From Saccharibacillus deserti (GTDB lineage: Bacteria > Bacillota > Bacilli > Paenibacillales > Paenibacillaceae), in assembly GCF_013618475.1 (NCBI RefSeq), contig NZ_JABJVN010000004.1, forward strand, positions 1 through 64,000: a DNA stretch of 64,000 bases, given 5' to 3'. Below the pieces are notes generated by a model. The model saw only the letters and a program-made list of their open reading frames with translations, ran no database searches and was not told the DNA's origin. Position 1 is the stretch's first letter. Each line of letters begins with the position of its first letter. Positions 7,450 to 16,203 of the stretch are shown piece by piece. Both the position numbers and the translations under genes were made by a program.

Positions 7450-9036
7450 ATGCCGACATCCGATCCCAAAGTCTTGATCTGCGGAGCCGGTCCGACAGGG
7501 CTGGTATTGGCGCTCTGGCTGACGAAGCAGCAGATCCCCGTACGCATTATCGACAAGAGAAGCAAACCTGGCCGCACTTCGCGCGCGCTCGCCGTGCAGG
7601 CCCGCACGCTTGAACTCTACCGCCAGCTCGATCTGGCCGAAGCGGCACTCAAGCACGGATACGCCGCGCCGGGATTCAACTTCTGGGCCAACGGCAGGCG
7701 CCGCGGACATATTGCGTTCAAGGGTCGGTTAGAAGAACTGACCGCTTATCCGTATGTATTGATCCTGCCGCAGGACCGCCACGAACGCCTGCTGGCCGAT
7801 CGGCTCGCGGAGCTTGGCGTGAAGGTCGAATATGCGACCGAACTTGCCGGATTCGAGCAGAATGCGGCCGGCGTTCGTACCGTTCTGAGGAACGCGGAAG
7901 GAATCGAGCATACCTGCTCCGCGAAGTATCTGGCCGGCTGCGACGGTGCGCATTCGAGCGTGCGCAAAAGTCTGGGTATCGACTTTGCGGGCGGAACGTA
8001 CAGCCGCTTTTTCTACGTTGCGGATGTGGAGGCGGAAGGGCCGCCGATGGACGGCGACGTGCATATCAACCTGGACCGGACCTCCGATTTTCTGGCTGTT
8101 TTCCCGCTTGCCGCAGCAGGTAAAGCCCGGCTGGTCGGCACGCTGGCCAATGACCGGCCGGGCCGGATCGATACGCTTACCTTCGACGATATCAACGGCC
8201 ATGCGATCGGCAAGCTGAAGATCGCGGTCCGCAAAGTCGACGGGTTCTCGACGTACAAAGTGCATCACCGGGTCGCCGAGCGGTTCCGGGAAGGGCGCGT
8301 ATTCCTGCTTGGCGACGCCGGACATATCCACAGTCCGGCCGGCGGCCAGGGCATGAACACCGGGATCGGCGACGCGATCAATCTCGCCTGGAAGCTGGCG
8401 GCGGTCCTGCGCGGGCAGGCGAATGAGAAGCTGCTGGACAGCTATGACACGGAACGGCTCGCCTTCGCACGAAAGCTCGTAGCGACGACCGATCGGGTAT
8501 TCACGCTGGCGACGTCCGACAAGCGTCCGGCCCGGATCATGCGTACGCGCGTCGTGCCTGTCGCGGTGCCGTTGGCCGCGCGCCTGCCGGCCGCTCTGCG
8601 CTTCAACTTCCGCATCCTCTCGCAGTTGGCGCTGCATTACCGGAGCGGGCCGCTCGCGGAAGGTACGGCAGGCCGCATCCGGGGCGGCGACCGGCTGCCC
8701 TGGATCGCACGCGCCGAAGCGGACGGCATCGACAACTTCGTATCGCTCTGCGATATGCGGTGGCAGGTACACGTTTACGGCGACGTTCGCCCCGAATTGG
8801 CCGCATGGTGCGCCGAATATGCGGACCCCAACGATCTTGTGCTGCGGCGATTTGACTGGAGCGACGCGTGCGGCCGCGCCGGACTTGCCCGGCATGCCGC
8901 TTACCTGATCCGGCCGGATATGTATGTGGCGCTGGCCGTACCGGGCGGAGATCCGAAGGCGATTGAACGGTTCTTGCGGGAACATTCGATCACTTTTAGA
9001 AGGATGACGCCTTCGGAAGAGCCTGTCTCAAAATGA
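7450..9036 (+). CDS. FAD-dependent aromatic-ring monooxygenase
   Basis: A 528-residue single-component flavoprotein hydroxylase of the PheA/TfdB/PgaE type. The N-terminal GxGxxG of the FAD fold is CGAGPTGLVLAL, the middle motif is AGCDGAHSSVRKSLGI, and the second FAD motif is GDAGHIHSPAGGQGMNTGIGDAINLAWKLA-like. A C-terminal thioredoxin-like tail of about 130 residues is degenerate. Such enzymes use NAD(P)H and O2 to hydroxylate phenols or polyketides; the substrate cannot be inferred. An AAAGGAGG at 7430 lies 12 nt before the ATG, a rather long spacing. It stands alone, divergent from the Y RNA/rsr unit, and ends at a strong two-way terminator. Confidence 0.85.
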   Translation: MPTSDPKVLICGAGPTGLVLALWLTKQQIPVRIIDKRSKPGRTSRALAVQARTLELYRQLDLAEAALKHGYAAPGFNFWANGRRRGHIAFKGRLEELTAYPYVLILPQDRHERLLADRLAELGVKVEYATELAGFEQNAAGVRTVLRNAEGIEHTCSAKYLAGCDGAHSSVRKSLGIDFAGGTYSRFFYVADVEAEGPPMDGDVHINLDRTSDFLAVFPLAAAGKARLVGTLANDRPGRIDTLTFDDINGHAIGKLKIAVRKVDGFSTYKVHHRVAERFREGRVFLLGDAGHIHSPAGGQGMNTGIGDAINLAWKLAAVLRGQANEKLLDSYDTERLAFARKLVATTDRVFTLATSDKRPARIMRTRVVPVAVPLAARLPAALRFNFRILSQLALHYRSGPLAEGTAGRIRGGDRLPWIARAEADGIDNFVSLCDMRWQVHVYGDVRPELAAWCAEYADPNDLVLRRFDWSDACGRAGLARHAAYLIRPDMYVALAVPGGDPKAIERFLREHSITFRRMTPSEEPVSK

Positions 9037-9040
9037 AGAT

Positions 9041-9086
9041 GCGCCAAAAAAGCTGCCGGAGGAATTCCCGGCAGCTTTTTTGGCGC
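9041..9086. terminator. Bidirectional terminator between monooxygenase and importer operon
   Basis: A perfect 19-bp stem (9041-9059 / 9068-9086) has an A6 run on one arm and a T6 run on the other around GCTGCCGG. It serves the convergent genes ending at 9036 (plus) and 9115 (minus). Confidence 0.9.
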
Positions 9087-9114
9087 ATCTCGGCGGTTTT
9101 TTCGAACAATCGGG

Positions 9115-9921
9115 TCACCCTTCCCACGGAACCCGAAGCGCCGGATGTTCGGGCAGGATGGCCGACGCCAGCCGCTGCACCGTCTCGTGTTTCGCTTCAA
9201 GAAGCGACGACGGATCATCGGTCCGGTAGACGATCCTTCCGCTGTCCATGACGGCTGCACGGTCGCAGAGCGCCATCGCGGCCTGGATGTCGTGCGTGAT
9301 GAACAGATAGGACAAGCCGAGCGATGCTTTCAGCTCCGCCAGCAGATCCAGGATCAGCACCTGATGCACCCGATCCAGACTGCTGATCGGCTCGTCGAGC
9401 ACGATCAGCTTGGGGCCGAGCGCGACGGCCCGCGCGATATTGACGCGCTGCAGCTGCCCGCCGCTGAATTCGGACGGACGTTTGCTTCCGTCCGCTGCGG
9501 ACAGGCCGACGCGTTCGAGCAGTTCGCCGGTCCGGCGCTTCAGTTCCGAAGCGGACAGCCGCTCGTAATTGCGCAGCGGCTCGCCGATAATCGCTTCGGC
9601 CGTCATCAGCGGATTGACCGCCGAATAGCAGTCCTGGAACACGGCCTGCAGATTCCGCCTTACGCCGGCGATGTCCCGCCTGCGCGAAGCATACAGGTCG
9701 CAGCCGTCGAACAGAACCTGCCCCGCGCTCGGCCGCTGCAGGCCGAGCACGATCTTGCCGAGCGTGCTTTTGCCTGCGCCGCTTGCTCCCAGCACGCCCA
9801 GGCAGCAGCCCGGCTCAAGTTCGAACGATACGTCTTGGAGCACGTTCGCGGCCGCGCTACCGGCGGATCCGCGCCAGCGGCCGCCGCCGTAGGCATGGCT
9901 CAATTCGTTTACCCGAAGCAT
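9115..9921 (-). CDS. ABC transporter ATPase, NikE/CntF type
   Basis: A 268-residue ABC ATPase of the peptide/nickel (Opp/Nik) class. Walker A is GASGAGKST, the Q-loop lies in AVFQDCYSAVNP, the signature is FSGGQLQRV, Walker B is LIVLDEP and the switch histidine is in FITHD. It is the last gene of a five-gene minus-strand operon and overlaps the preceding ATPase by 13 nt. It lacks the C-terminal oligopeptide extension, as NikE does. With its partner ATPase it drives import through the two permeases upstream. Confidence 0.9.
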   Translation of the reverse strand: MLRVNELSHAYGGGRWRGSAGSAAANVLQDVSFELEPGCCLGVLGASGAGKSTLGKIVLGLQRPSAGQVLFDGCDLYASRRRDIAGVRRNLQAVFQDCYSAVNPLMTAEAIIGEPLRNYERLSASELKRRTGELLERVGLSAADGSKRPSEFSGGQLQRVNIARAVALGPKLIVLDEPISSLDRVHQVLILDLLAELKASLGLSYLFITHDIQAAMALCDRAAVMDSGRIVYRTDDPSSLLEAKHETVQRLASAILPEHPALRVPWEG

Positions 9922-10727
9922 GGCGATCCCTCCTTCCTGCCGCGAAAGCGTGCCTCAAGCAGCATACGCGTATACTCGTGCTGCGGATGATCGAACAATT
10001 CGTGGACTTCGGCATACTCCACGATCTCGCCTTCCCTCATCACGGCTACGTCGTCCGCCAGGCGGGCAATTACTCCGAGATCGTGCGAGACAAGCAGGAT
10101 CGAGGTTGCATGCTCCGTTCGCAGCCGATCCAACTGCCGGAGTACTTGCAGCTGATTGACCGCGTCCAGCGCCGTCGTCGGCTCGTCCGCGATAAGAAGC
10201 GAAGGGCGCAGGCACATGGATATGGCGATCATGATCCGCTGCAGCATGCCGCCGCTCAGCTGATGGGGATAGCTTTTCATCACTTTGGAAGGATCGGACA
10301 AATTCATCTCCGCCAGCGCCGTCTGCGCCCGGTCCCGGGCTTCGGATTTCGACAGGGACGAATGGGTACGCAGCGTCTCGATGAACTGGGAACCGATCGT
10401 ATGCACCGGCGTAAACGCGGTCATCGGATTCTGCATGATACAGCCGATCTCCCTGCCGCGGATTTTGCGCATCGGCTCTTTTCGCAGGCGGGTCAGTTCT
10501 TCTCCGTTCAGCACGACGTCTCCCCGCACGTCCAGGCCCCGGCCGTCCAACAGCCGCAGTACGGCTCCGCAGGTCAGCGACTTGCCGCTCCCGCTTTCCC
10601 CGACCAGTCCCAGGATTCGTCCGCGGCCGATCGTCAGATCAACCGATTTGAGCAGGGCGACGGATTCGCCGTTTATATTCGCGCACACATGGAGACCGCG
10701 CACTTCAAGCACGTTTCGATCCGGCAC
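9909..10727 (-). CDS. ABC transporter ATPase, NikD/CntD type
   Basis: A 272-residue ABC ATPase with Walker A GESGSGKSL, Q-loop MQNPMTAFTP, signature LSGGMLQRI, Walker B LLIADEP and switch H in LVSHD. The Q-M-Q-N-P-M-T-A-F region is typical of NikD and CntD. It follows the NikC-like permease by 33 nt and overlaps the next ATPase, so both are likely co-translated. Confidence 0.9.
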   Translation of the reverse strand: MPDRNVLEVRGLHVCANINGESVALLKSVDLTIGRGRILGLVGESGSGKSLTCGAVLRLLDGRGLDVRGDVVLNGEELTRLRKEPMRKIRGREIGCIMQNPMTAFTPVHTIGSQFIETLRTHSSLSKSEARDRAQTALAEMNLSDPSKVMKSYPHQLSGGMLQRIMIAISMCLRPSLLIADEPTTALDAVNQLQVLRQLDRLRTEHATSILLVSHDLGVIARLADDVAVMREGEIVEYAEVHELFDHPQHEYTRMLLEARFRGRKEGSPCFG

Positions 10728-10760
10728 CCTTTTCCCTCCTTCTTCTTGACGCTTGTCGAC

Positions 10761-11591
10761 CTAGCGTTTGGAGACGCCGTAGCGTTCCGACAGCCCTTCT
10801 CCCAATACGTTGAACAAAATGACCACGATCAAAATCAGGATGCCGGGATAGATCATCAGTTCCGGCTGGCTGCGGATATAAGCGGTTCCTTCATGGATCA
10901 TCGCCCCCCACTCCGCGTTGGGCGGCTGGATGCCAAGGCCGAGGAACGAGAGCGCGGATATATCCATGATCGCCCAGCCCATCTCGAGCGTACCCACGAC
11001 CACGATCGGGCGCTGCACGTTGGGAATGATATGCCGGCGGATGATGGTCCACGAAGACGATCCGCTGATGCGCGCCGCCGCGATGAACGGACGTTCTTTT
11101 AACGACACGACCATGTTCCGGCAGATGCGCGCGTAATAGACCCACTGCACAAGCATAAGCGCCAGCAGCACCTGCGTCAGCCCCGGCCCGAATACCCCTA
11201 CGATCCCGAGCACCAGCACCAGATTCGGAAAAGCCATAATGCCTTCGCACAAACGCATCAGCACGCTGTCCAGCCATCCGCCGGCGTAACCCGACACGGA
11301 ACCGACGACGATGCCGATCAACAGCGACGATGCGAAGATCAGGGCGGCGAATCCGAGCGAGACGCGCGATCCGTAGATCAGGCGGGACAGATTGTCGCGC
11401 CCCAGGTGATCGGTACCCAGCCAGTGCGAGGCCGACGGAGATTCAAGCTTGCTTGCCAGATCCACTTTGACCGGGTCGTGCGGGGCAATCCAGGGCGCCA
11501 GCAGCGCAATCAGGAAAAAGACCGCGATCAGCGAAGCGCAAAATACGATCATCCGCCGGCCTCTCAGCTTTTTGCGAAAGTTATCGATCAA
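10761..11591 (-). CDS. ABC transporter permease, NikC type
   Basis: A 276-residue inner-membrane protein with five to six hydrophobic segments and the permease loop around EWGAMIHEG..Y. N-terminal VKVDLASKLESPS..HWLGTDHLGRD is the usual OppC/NikC N domain. I place the start at TTG 11591, whose last bases overlap the TGA of the upstream permease (TTGA), with AAAGGA 11 nt before it. This gives the 276-277 residues usual for NikC. Frames extending further upstream would only read into the neighbouring gene. Confidence 0.88.
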   Translation of the reverse strand: MIDNFRKKLRGRRMIVFCASLIAVFFLIALLAPWIAPHDPVKVDLASKLESPSASHWLGTDHLGRDNLSRLIYGSRVSLGFAALIFASSLLIGIVVGSVSGYAGGWLDSVLMRLCEGIMAFPNLVLVLGIVGVFGPGLTQVLLALMLVQWVYYARICRNMVVSLKERPFIAAARISGSSSWTIIRRHIIPNVQRPIVVVGTLEMGWAIMDISALSFLGLGIQPPNAEWGAMIHEGTAYIRSQPELMIYPGILILIVVILFNVLGEGLSERYGVSKR

Positions 11592-12532
11592 TGTTCGGCA
11601 CGTCCTTTCGCCAATATGCGGGGGTCCAGCGCCGTCTGGATCAGATCGACGATCAAATTGCAGACGATGAACAGACAGGCCGCGAAAAAGACGTAGCACT
11701 GGATCACCGGAATGTCGCGATTAAAGATCGCTTCGACGAAGTAGCGGCCGAAGCCGGGCCAGGAAAAGACCTGTTCCACGATGATCGTACCGGTCAGCAG
11801 TTTGCCCATATTGATGCCCATTCCGGTAATCAGCGGCGCGATCGCGATCTTCAGCACATGCTTCAGCAGGATCGAACGTTCGCGCAGTCCTCTCGTCCGG
11901 GCATACTGTACGTACGATTCCTGCAGCTGGCCGAGTACGCTTGAGCGCAGCATGCGCGTGTACACGGCGATGAGCACCAACGAGAGCGTGATCGCCGGCA
12001 GGATGGCATTCTGCCAGTTTCCGCGTCCTTCGACAGGAAGCAGATCCAGTTTGACCGAGAAAAAGAAGATCAGCAGATATCCCAGCCAGAACTGCGGAAT
12101 GGAAGCGCCGAAATACGAAATCCCCCGGCTCAGCAGATCGATCCAGCTGTTCCTGTATACGGCCGCGAGCACGCCGAGCGGAAGGCTCACGAGTACGGAC
12201 AGCAGCATGCTCCATGCCGCCAGCTCGATCGTCGCGGGCAGCCTCGTTTTCACTTCGTCCCACACCGGTTTGTTCGTCAGGTAAGAACTGCCGAAGTCGA
12301 GCCGGACCATCCGCTTCAGCGTGTCGAGATACTGTTCGAAGAGCGGCCGGTCCAGGCCGAACTCCTGCCTTTTCTGCTCCAGCAGCTCCGGCGTCGGATA
12401 AATATGCGCCGCCGTCAAATAAGCTTCCGCCGGATCGACCGGAGAAATATGGACCAGGGCAAACGTGACGAGCGTTGCGATAAAAATAATCGGAATGGCC
12501 GCCATCATCCGTTTTGCGATATAGCCGATCAT
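11588..12532 (-). CDS. ABC transporter permease, NikB type
   Basis: A 314-residue permease of the OppB/NikB family with an N-terminal membrane segment (about 9-30), the DRPLFEQYL segment and the EQVFSWPGFGRY signature near the C-terminus. It lies between the binding-protein gene and the NikC-like permease, which overlaps its stop codon. The pair should form the membrane channel of the importer. Confidence 0.9.
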   Translation of the reverse strand: MIGYIAKRMMAAIPIIFIATLVTFALVHISPVDPAEAYLTAAHIYPTPELLEQKRQEFGLDRPLFEQYLDTLKRMVRLDFGSSYLTNKPVWDEVKTRLPATIELAAWSMLLSVLVSLPLGVLAAVYRNSWIDLLSRGISYFGASIPQFWLGYLLIFFFSVKLDLLPVEGRGNWQNAILPAITLSLVLIAVYTRMLRSSVLGQLQESYVQYARTRGLRERSILLKHVLKIAIAPLITGMGINMGKLLTGTIIVEQVFSWPGFGRYFVEAIFNRDIPVIQCYVFFAACLFIVCNLIVDLIQTALDPRILAKGRAEH

Positions 12533-12575
12533 GGGTCTTCCTCCTCGTATGGACTGCGCAGTCAGCCGGCCAACG

Positions 12576-14204
12576 TTACGGCGATTCGGTTTTCAAACCG
12601 GCAAACGGGTTCTCATCGCGATTGGCCGGGAAGACGAATTCGGTAATCTTCGACTGATAGACGGCCGTTTTCTTGATATACGAGATCGGAACGATCGCGG
12701 ACTGTTCCTGCAGAATTTCCAGAATCGAACCGTACAGCTTCTGCCGCTTCTTCTCGTCCGTCGAAGACAGCACTTCGTGCACCTTCGCGTCGAGTTCGGC
12801 CTTCATCGGAATGGCGCTGAGCGCTTCGGATACGCCGAAGCCCGGACTTGCGACCACATTGACGAACGAATGCGGATCATACGGCGCGCCGTAGTTGTAC
12901 CAGAAATACAGGTCGAAATCGTTCGCTTTGAGCCGCTTGATCTGCACCGTCAGTTCCAGCCCGGTCAGATTGACTTTGACGCCGAGCTGGCTCCATTCCG
13001 CCTGAATCGTCTCGGCCATCGCTTTTTGAATCGGGTCCGTTTTCTCAAAAATCAGTTCGAACTCCAGCGTCTGTCCGTCTTTCTCGCGTACGCTTTTGCC
13101 GGCCGGCAGTACCCAGCCCGCTTCGTCCAGCAGCGCCTGCGATTTCGCGGCGTCATAGCCGATCGGCTCAAGTTCCACGTCGGTGTACGGATAGTTTTTG
13201 GACAAAACGGTATCGGCCGGTTCTTCCAGTCCCGATGTGATGCCTTCGACCATCGCCTGTTTGTTGAAGCCCCGATGCAGCGCCATCCGCACCCGCACGT
13301 CGGCCAGCTTCGGATTGGAAGAGTTGAGCAGCAGGCTGCGCGTCCCGACGGGATCGGACAGCGTGGATACGTACTCCTTATTTTCCCGAAGCTGCTTGAA
13401 GGCATCCAGACTGATTACGCCTTCGCCGTAAATCAAGTCCAGGTCGCCTTTCTCGAAAGCGGCCACCCGCGTTTCCGCGTCGGGGATAACCTTCACCGTC
13501 ACTTCGTCGATCGCCGGCGGCGTTCCCCAATAGTTCGGATTGCGCTTGAACACCGCGTATTCGTCCTGCTTGTATTCGTCGAGCAGCCAAGGTCCCGTGC
13601 CGACCGCCTCCTTGACGCCTTCCGCCGTATCGCCGCCATCCGGGAATCCGGCCTCGCCGAGAAAACGGAACGGACGAACGACGGACAAATCCTGCAGTAC
13701 CGGATAATACGGCTCGGTCAACGTCAGGCGGAACGTCGCGTCGTCCACGGCTTCCGTTTTGTCGATCACGCCCACGATGCCCAGCCAGCCGTGCGTATCG
13801 CGGTGCTTCAAGACCGCATCGAAGTTCTTTTTGACGATGCCCGCGTTAAAATCGGTACCGTCGGAAAACTTCACGTTCGGACGGAGCTTGAATGTGTACG
13901 TTTTGCCGTCTTTGGAAATGTCCCACGATTCCGCGAGCGCCGGTACCAGCTTGCCGTTTGCGCCGTAGCTGACGAGCGGCTCGTACAGCATCGACTGCGC
14001 GAACAGCTGCGACGGATTGTAGGTGTGCGGATTCATCGTCCCGATATCGCGCGGCCACGACATCGTGATCGATTTGGATGAAGCGGCTTCCGCCTTTTCT
14101 CCGGCGGAAGCCGCTCCTCCCCCTTTGCTGCTGCAACCTACTAAAGCGATCAAAAGCAAAAAACCTCCAAGCAGCACGGCTGCCCTGCGGTAGGATTTGA
14201 ACAT
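12576..14204 (-). CDS. NikA/CntA-like substrate-binding lipoprotein
   Basis: A 542-residue SBP_bac_5 family protein. The signal peptide ends with VGCSSKG, a lipobox whose Cys (residue 24) would be lipidated. It follows E. coli NikA along its length: PHTYNPSQLFAQSMLYEPLV, DGKTYTFKLR, GTGPWLLDE and APYDPHSFVN-like motifs are shared. NikA-type proteins bind nickel chelates and CntA binds opine metallophores such as staphylopine with Ni, Co, Zn or Fe. A perfect Fur box 28 nt upstream of the start suggests iron-linked control, favouring a metallophore over simple nickel uptake. No opine synthase gene is in the window, so the ligand remains open. Confidence 0.88.
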   Translation of the reverse strand: MFKSYRRAAVLLGGFLLLIALVGCSSKGGGAASAGEKAEAASSKSITMSWPRDIGTMNPHTYNPSQLFAQSMLYEPLVSYGANGKLVPALAESWDISKDGKTYTFKLRPNVKFSDGTDFNAGIVKKNFDAVLKHRDTHGWLGIVGVIDKTEAVDDATFRLTLTEPYYPVLQDLSVVRPFRFLGEAGFPDGGDTAEGVKEAVGTGPWLLDEYKQDEYAVFKRNPNYWGTPPAIDEVTVKVIPDAETRVAAFEKGDLDLIYGEGVISLDAFKQLRENKEYVSTLSDPVGTRSLLLNSSNPKLADVRVRMALHRGFNKQAMVEGITSGLEEPADTVLSKNYPYTDVELEPIGYDAAKSQALLDEAGWVLPAGKSVREKDGQTLEFELIFEKTDPIQKAMAETIQAEWSQLGVKVNLTGLELTVQIKRLKANDFDLYFWYNYGAPYDPHSFVNVVASPGFGVSEALSAIPMKAELDAKVHEVLSSTDEKKRQKLYGSILEILQEQSAIVPISYIKKTAVYQSKITEFVFPANRDENPFAGLKTESP

Positions 14205-14231
14205 GGTAGAGACCCCTTTTCTTTGTTTACG

Positions 14232-14272
14232 TGATAATGATTATCATATTCATCCGTAACCATATCGGACAA
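14232..14272 (-). promoter_or_regulatory. Promoter and Fur box of the Nik/Cnt-like operon
   Basis: On the minus strand TTGTCC (14272-14267) and TATGAT (14248-14243) are spaced by 18 bp. Overlapping the -10 is TGATAATGATTATCA at 14232-14246, an exact 7-1-7 palindrome identical to the Bacillus Fur consensus. It differs from the Zur and PerR versions at the diagnostic outer bases. Repression when iron is plentiful is the expected outcome. Confidence 0.85.
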
Positions 14273-14434
14273 GTCGAATTTTGTCAACGCTAACCGAGAA
14301 TGTCGGCGTTCGATTTTGGCGGAATCGATAGAATGGGTGAAATCGGCAAAAAAGCCGGATAACGTTTTGAAAAAAACGCTTGAGAGCAGCCCGAAAATTC
14401 GGGGCTTCGGTGTCGGCGTCCCTTTTAGTCCCGG

Positions 14435-14618
14435 CTAACGAATCCTCATACCGCTATTCAAACGTTCCGGGCCCTTTTCCAAACCTAACGAATCATTATC
14501 ACGCTAATTGTCTCAATAACGGTTTATTTCCTTGGCAAACGGCAAATAGCGATACCAGGATTCGTTAGATTCTCAAGACAGCCGCAAAAGCATGATTGAC
14601 GCTATGACGATTCGTTAG
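14435..14618. repeat. Four copies of a 23-25 bp CTAACGAATC repeat, two direct and two inverted
   Basis: Copies begin with CTAACGAATC and end near CGCTA. Plus-strand copies lie at 14435-14458 and 14485-14509, exactly 50 bp apart. Inverted copies lie at 14544-14568 and 14596-14618. The arrangement allows several long hairpins. Copy 2 also contains a sequence close to a Fur half box. The stretch 14273-14904 holds no gene I can support. Confidence 0.75.
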
Positions 14619-14904
14619 AGTTCTGCTGCGGCTGCACCTGACAACGCTGCCCATAATGCCTCGTCGCCGGATCTTTGTTTGCGCAAGCTCTGCGAGGCGC
14701 TCAGCTCCCTACTCCCGCCAAGGCGCGAAGTATGCCAGGCGATACATCGATCGCCATACTTCCGCCCTGTCCGCCTGCTCTCTTTTCCGCTTAAAATGAG
14801 CCTAAGAGAGAACCTTCGGTTTTTACATATTTGCTCCGATTCCTTTACAATGAAAACAGACAAACGGATCCCGATCATCGGAGCGAGAAAGCGAGGAACG
14901 TCCC

Positions 14905-16203
14905 ATGGCCAAAGAAAGTTTCGACAAAGAAATCCAGTTCCTGCGCCTGCTGGCGCTGAGCGGAGGCGGGTACGACCGGCAGCAGTTCGCGGGACGTCTG
15001 GGCATTTCCGTACATACTTTCGACAAGACGGTGCGCCGCCTGCGCGAGATCAGCGGGGACGCGGACTTCGCGGATCTGTTCCGCTACGGTTACGCCGATT
15101 CGGCCGAGCCGGTGCTGCTGTTTCTGTACCGCGCCAAGTCGATGAAGGAATCCGAGAGCCGCAGGCTGCCGCTGCTCCTCGGCTCGCTCAGAGGACAGCC
15201 GCAGACCGCGGCCGAACTGCTCGGCGCCTGCTGCGATCAGCTTCCGGTCGACGCGGCCATGCCGGACGAGAAAACGGTCCGCTCCGACCTGCGCTATCTC
15301 GAAGAGATCGGCGTCGTGCGGCGCGAGCCGGGCGGCCGGCCTTATCGCTACATCCTCAACAACGACCTGACCGACTGCCTGTCGCAAAAAGAACTGATCG
15401 ACCTGTACGAATTCGTCGATATCATGGCGAACACGCAGATCCCGTCGGTTCAGGGTTATCTGCTGCGCGACAACCTGAAGAAAGCGCTCAAGTCCGCGGT
15501 GCCCGCGGAAGAATGGGACGACGGACTGCTGGAGCCTTTTTCGTACAAATACCATTATGACGCGCGGATTCTGGACGAAGCCCATCTGTATACGCTGCTG
15601 CGGATGATCCATCTGCGCCGCCGTATCTCGTTCCAGTATTTTTCGCCCAAAAGCCGCAAAAGCTACGCCGCAAAAGACACCAACCCTCTGTTCGGCCGTG
15701 AAACCGAAGTCCGGCGCGAGAGCACCCTGCCGCTCAAAGTCGTCTACGACCACCAATACGGCAGATGGTACCTGATCGGCGCGGCCTCCAAAGGGCGGGT
15801 CGTCAAATTCCGTATGGAAGGCATGATCGAGATCGAAGAGGAACAGGAAGTGCCGGAAGCCTACTTCGCGCTCAAAAAAGCCGATCTCGACGAACGGCTC
15901 CGCCGCAGTTGGCTGGTCGACACCGGCGAACCCGTCACCGTGCGCGCCCGGTTCTACCGGCCGGGCCGCGAACAGGCGGACTTTATCGAAGAGCGCGTGC
16001 GCATGCAGGGCCAATGGGGACAGATCGTGGAAGCCAACGAGACTTCGTTCGTGTACGAGATCGAAGTGAACGGCGTCACCGAGATCCGTCCTTGGCTGCG
16101 GGGATTCGGCTCAAGCTGCGAGGTGCTGGAACCGGCGGAACTCAGACAGTCGTTTATCGACGAATGGAAGGAGATCGAGGCCTACTATGACGCATCCGTT
16201 TGA
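14905..16203 (+). CDS. WYL-domain transcriptional regulator, first of a pair
   Basis: A 432-residue protein. The N-terminus (about 8-60) is a helix-turn-helix of the DeoR/HTH_11 kind (YDRQQFAGRLGISVHTFDKTVRRL), and a second winged-helix-like segment may lie at about 95-150. The central to C-terminal part is a WYL domain, literally with RWYLIGA (about residues 287-293), then a WCX-type extension. WYL regulators sense ligands, often nucleic acid or nucleotides, and control stress or defence genes. The ATG has a GCGAGGA site upstream. Its stop overlaps the start of the next WYL gene by 17 nt, so they are translationally coupled. Confidence 0.85.
   Translation: MAKESFDKEIQFLRLLALSGGGYDRQQFAGRLGISVHTFDKTVRRLREISGDADFADLFRYGYADSAEPVLLFLYRAKSMKESESRRLPLLLGSLRGQPQTAAELLGACCDQLPVDAAMPDEKTVRSDLRYLEEIGVVRREPGGRPYRYILNNDLTDCLSQKELIDLYEFVDIMANTQIPSVQGYLLRDNLKKALKSAVPAEEWDDGLLEPFSYKYHYDARILDEAHLYTLLRMIHLRRRISFQYFSPKSRKSYAAKDTNPLFGRETEVRRESTLPLKVVYDHQYGRWYLIGAASKGRVVKFRMEGMIEIEEEQEVPEAYFALKKADLDERLRRSWLVDTGEPVTVRARFYRPGREQADFIEERVRMQGQWGQIVEANETSFVYEIEVNGVTEIRPWLRGFGSSCEVLEPAELRQSFIDEWKEIEAYYDASV

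Noticed and set aside
14435-14618. CRISPR array
   Set aside because: Repeats alternate in orientation, vary in sequence and have irregular spacing; no cas genes are near.
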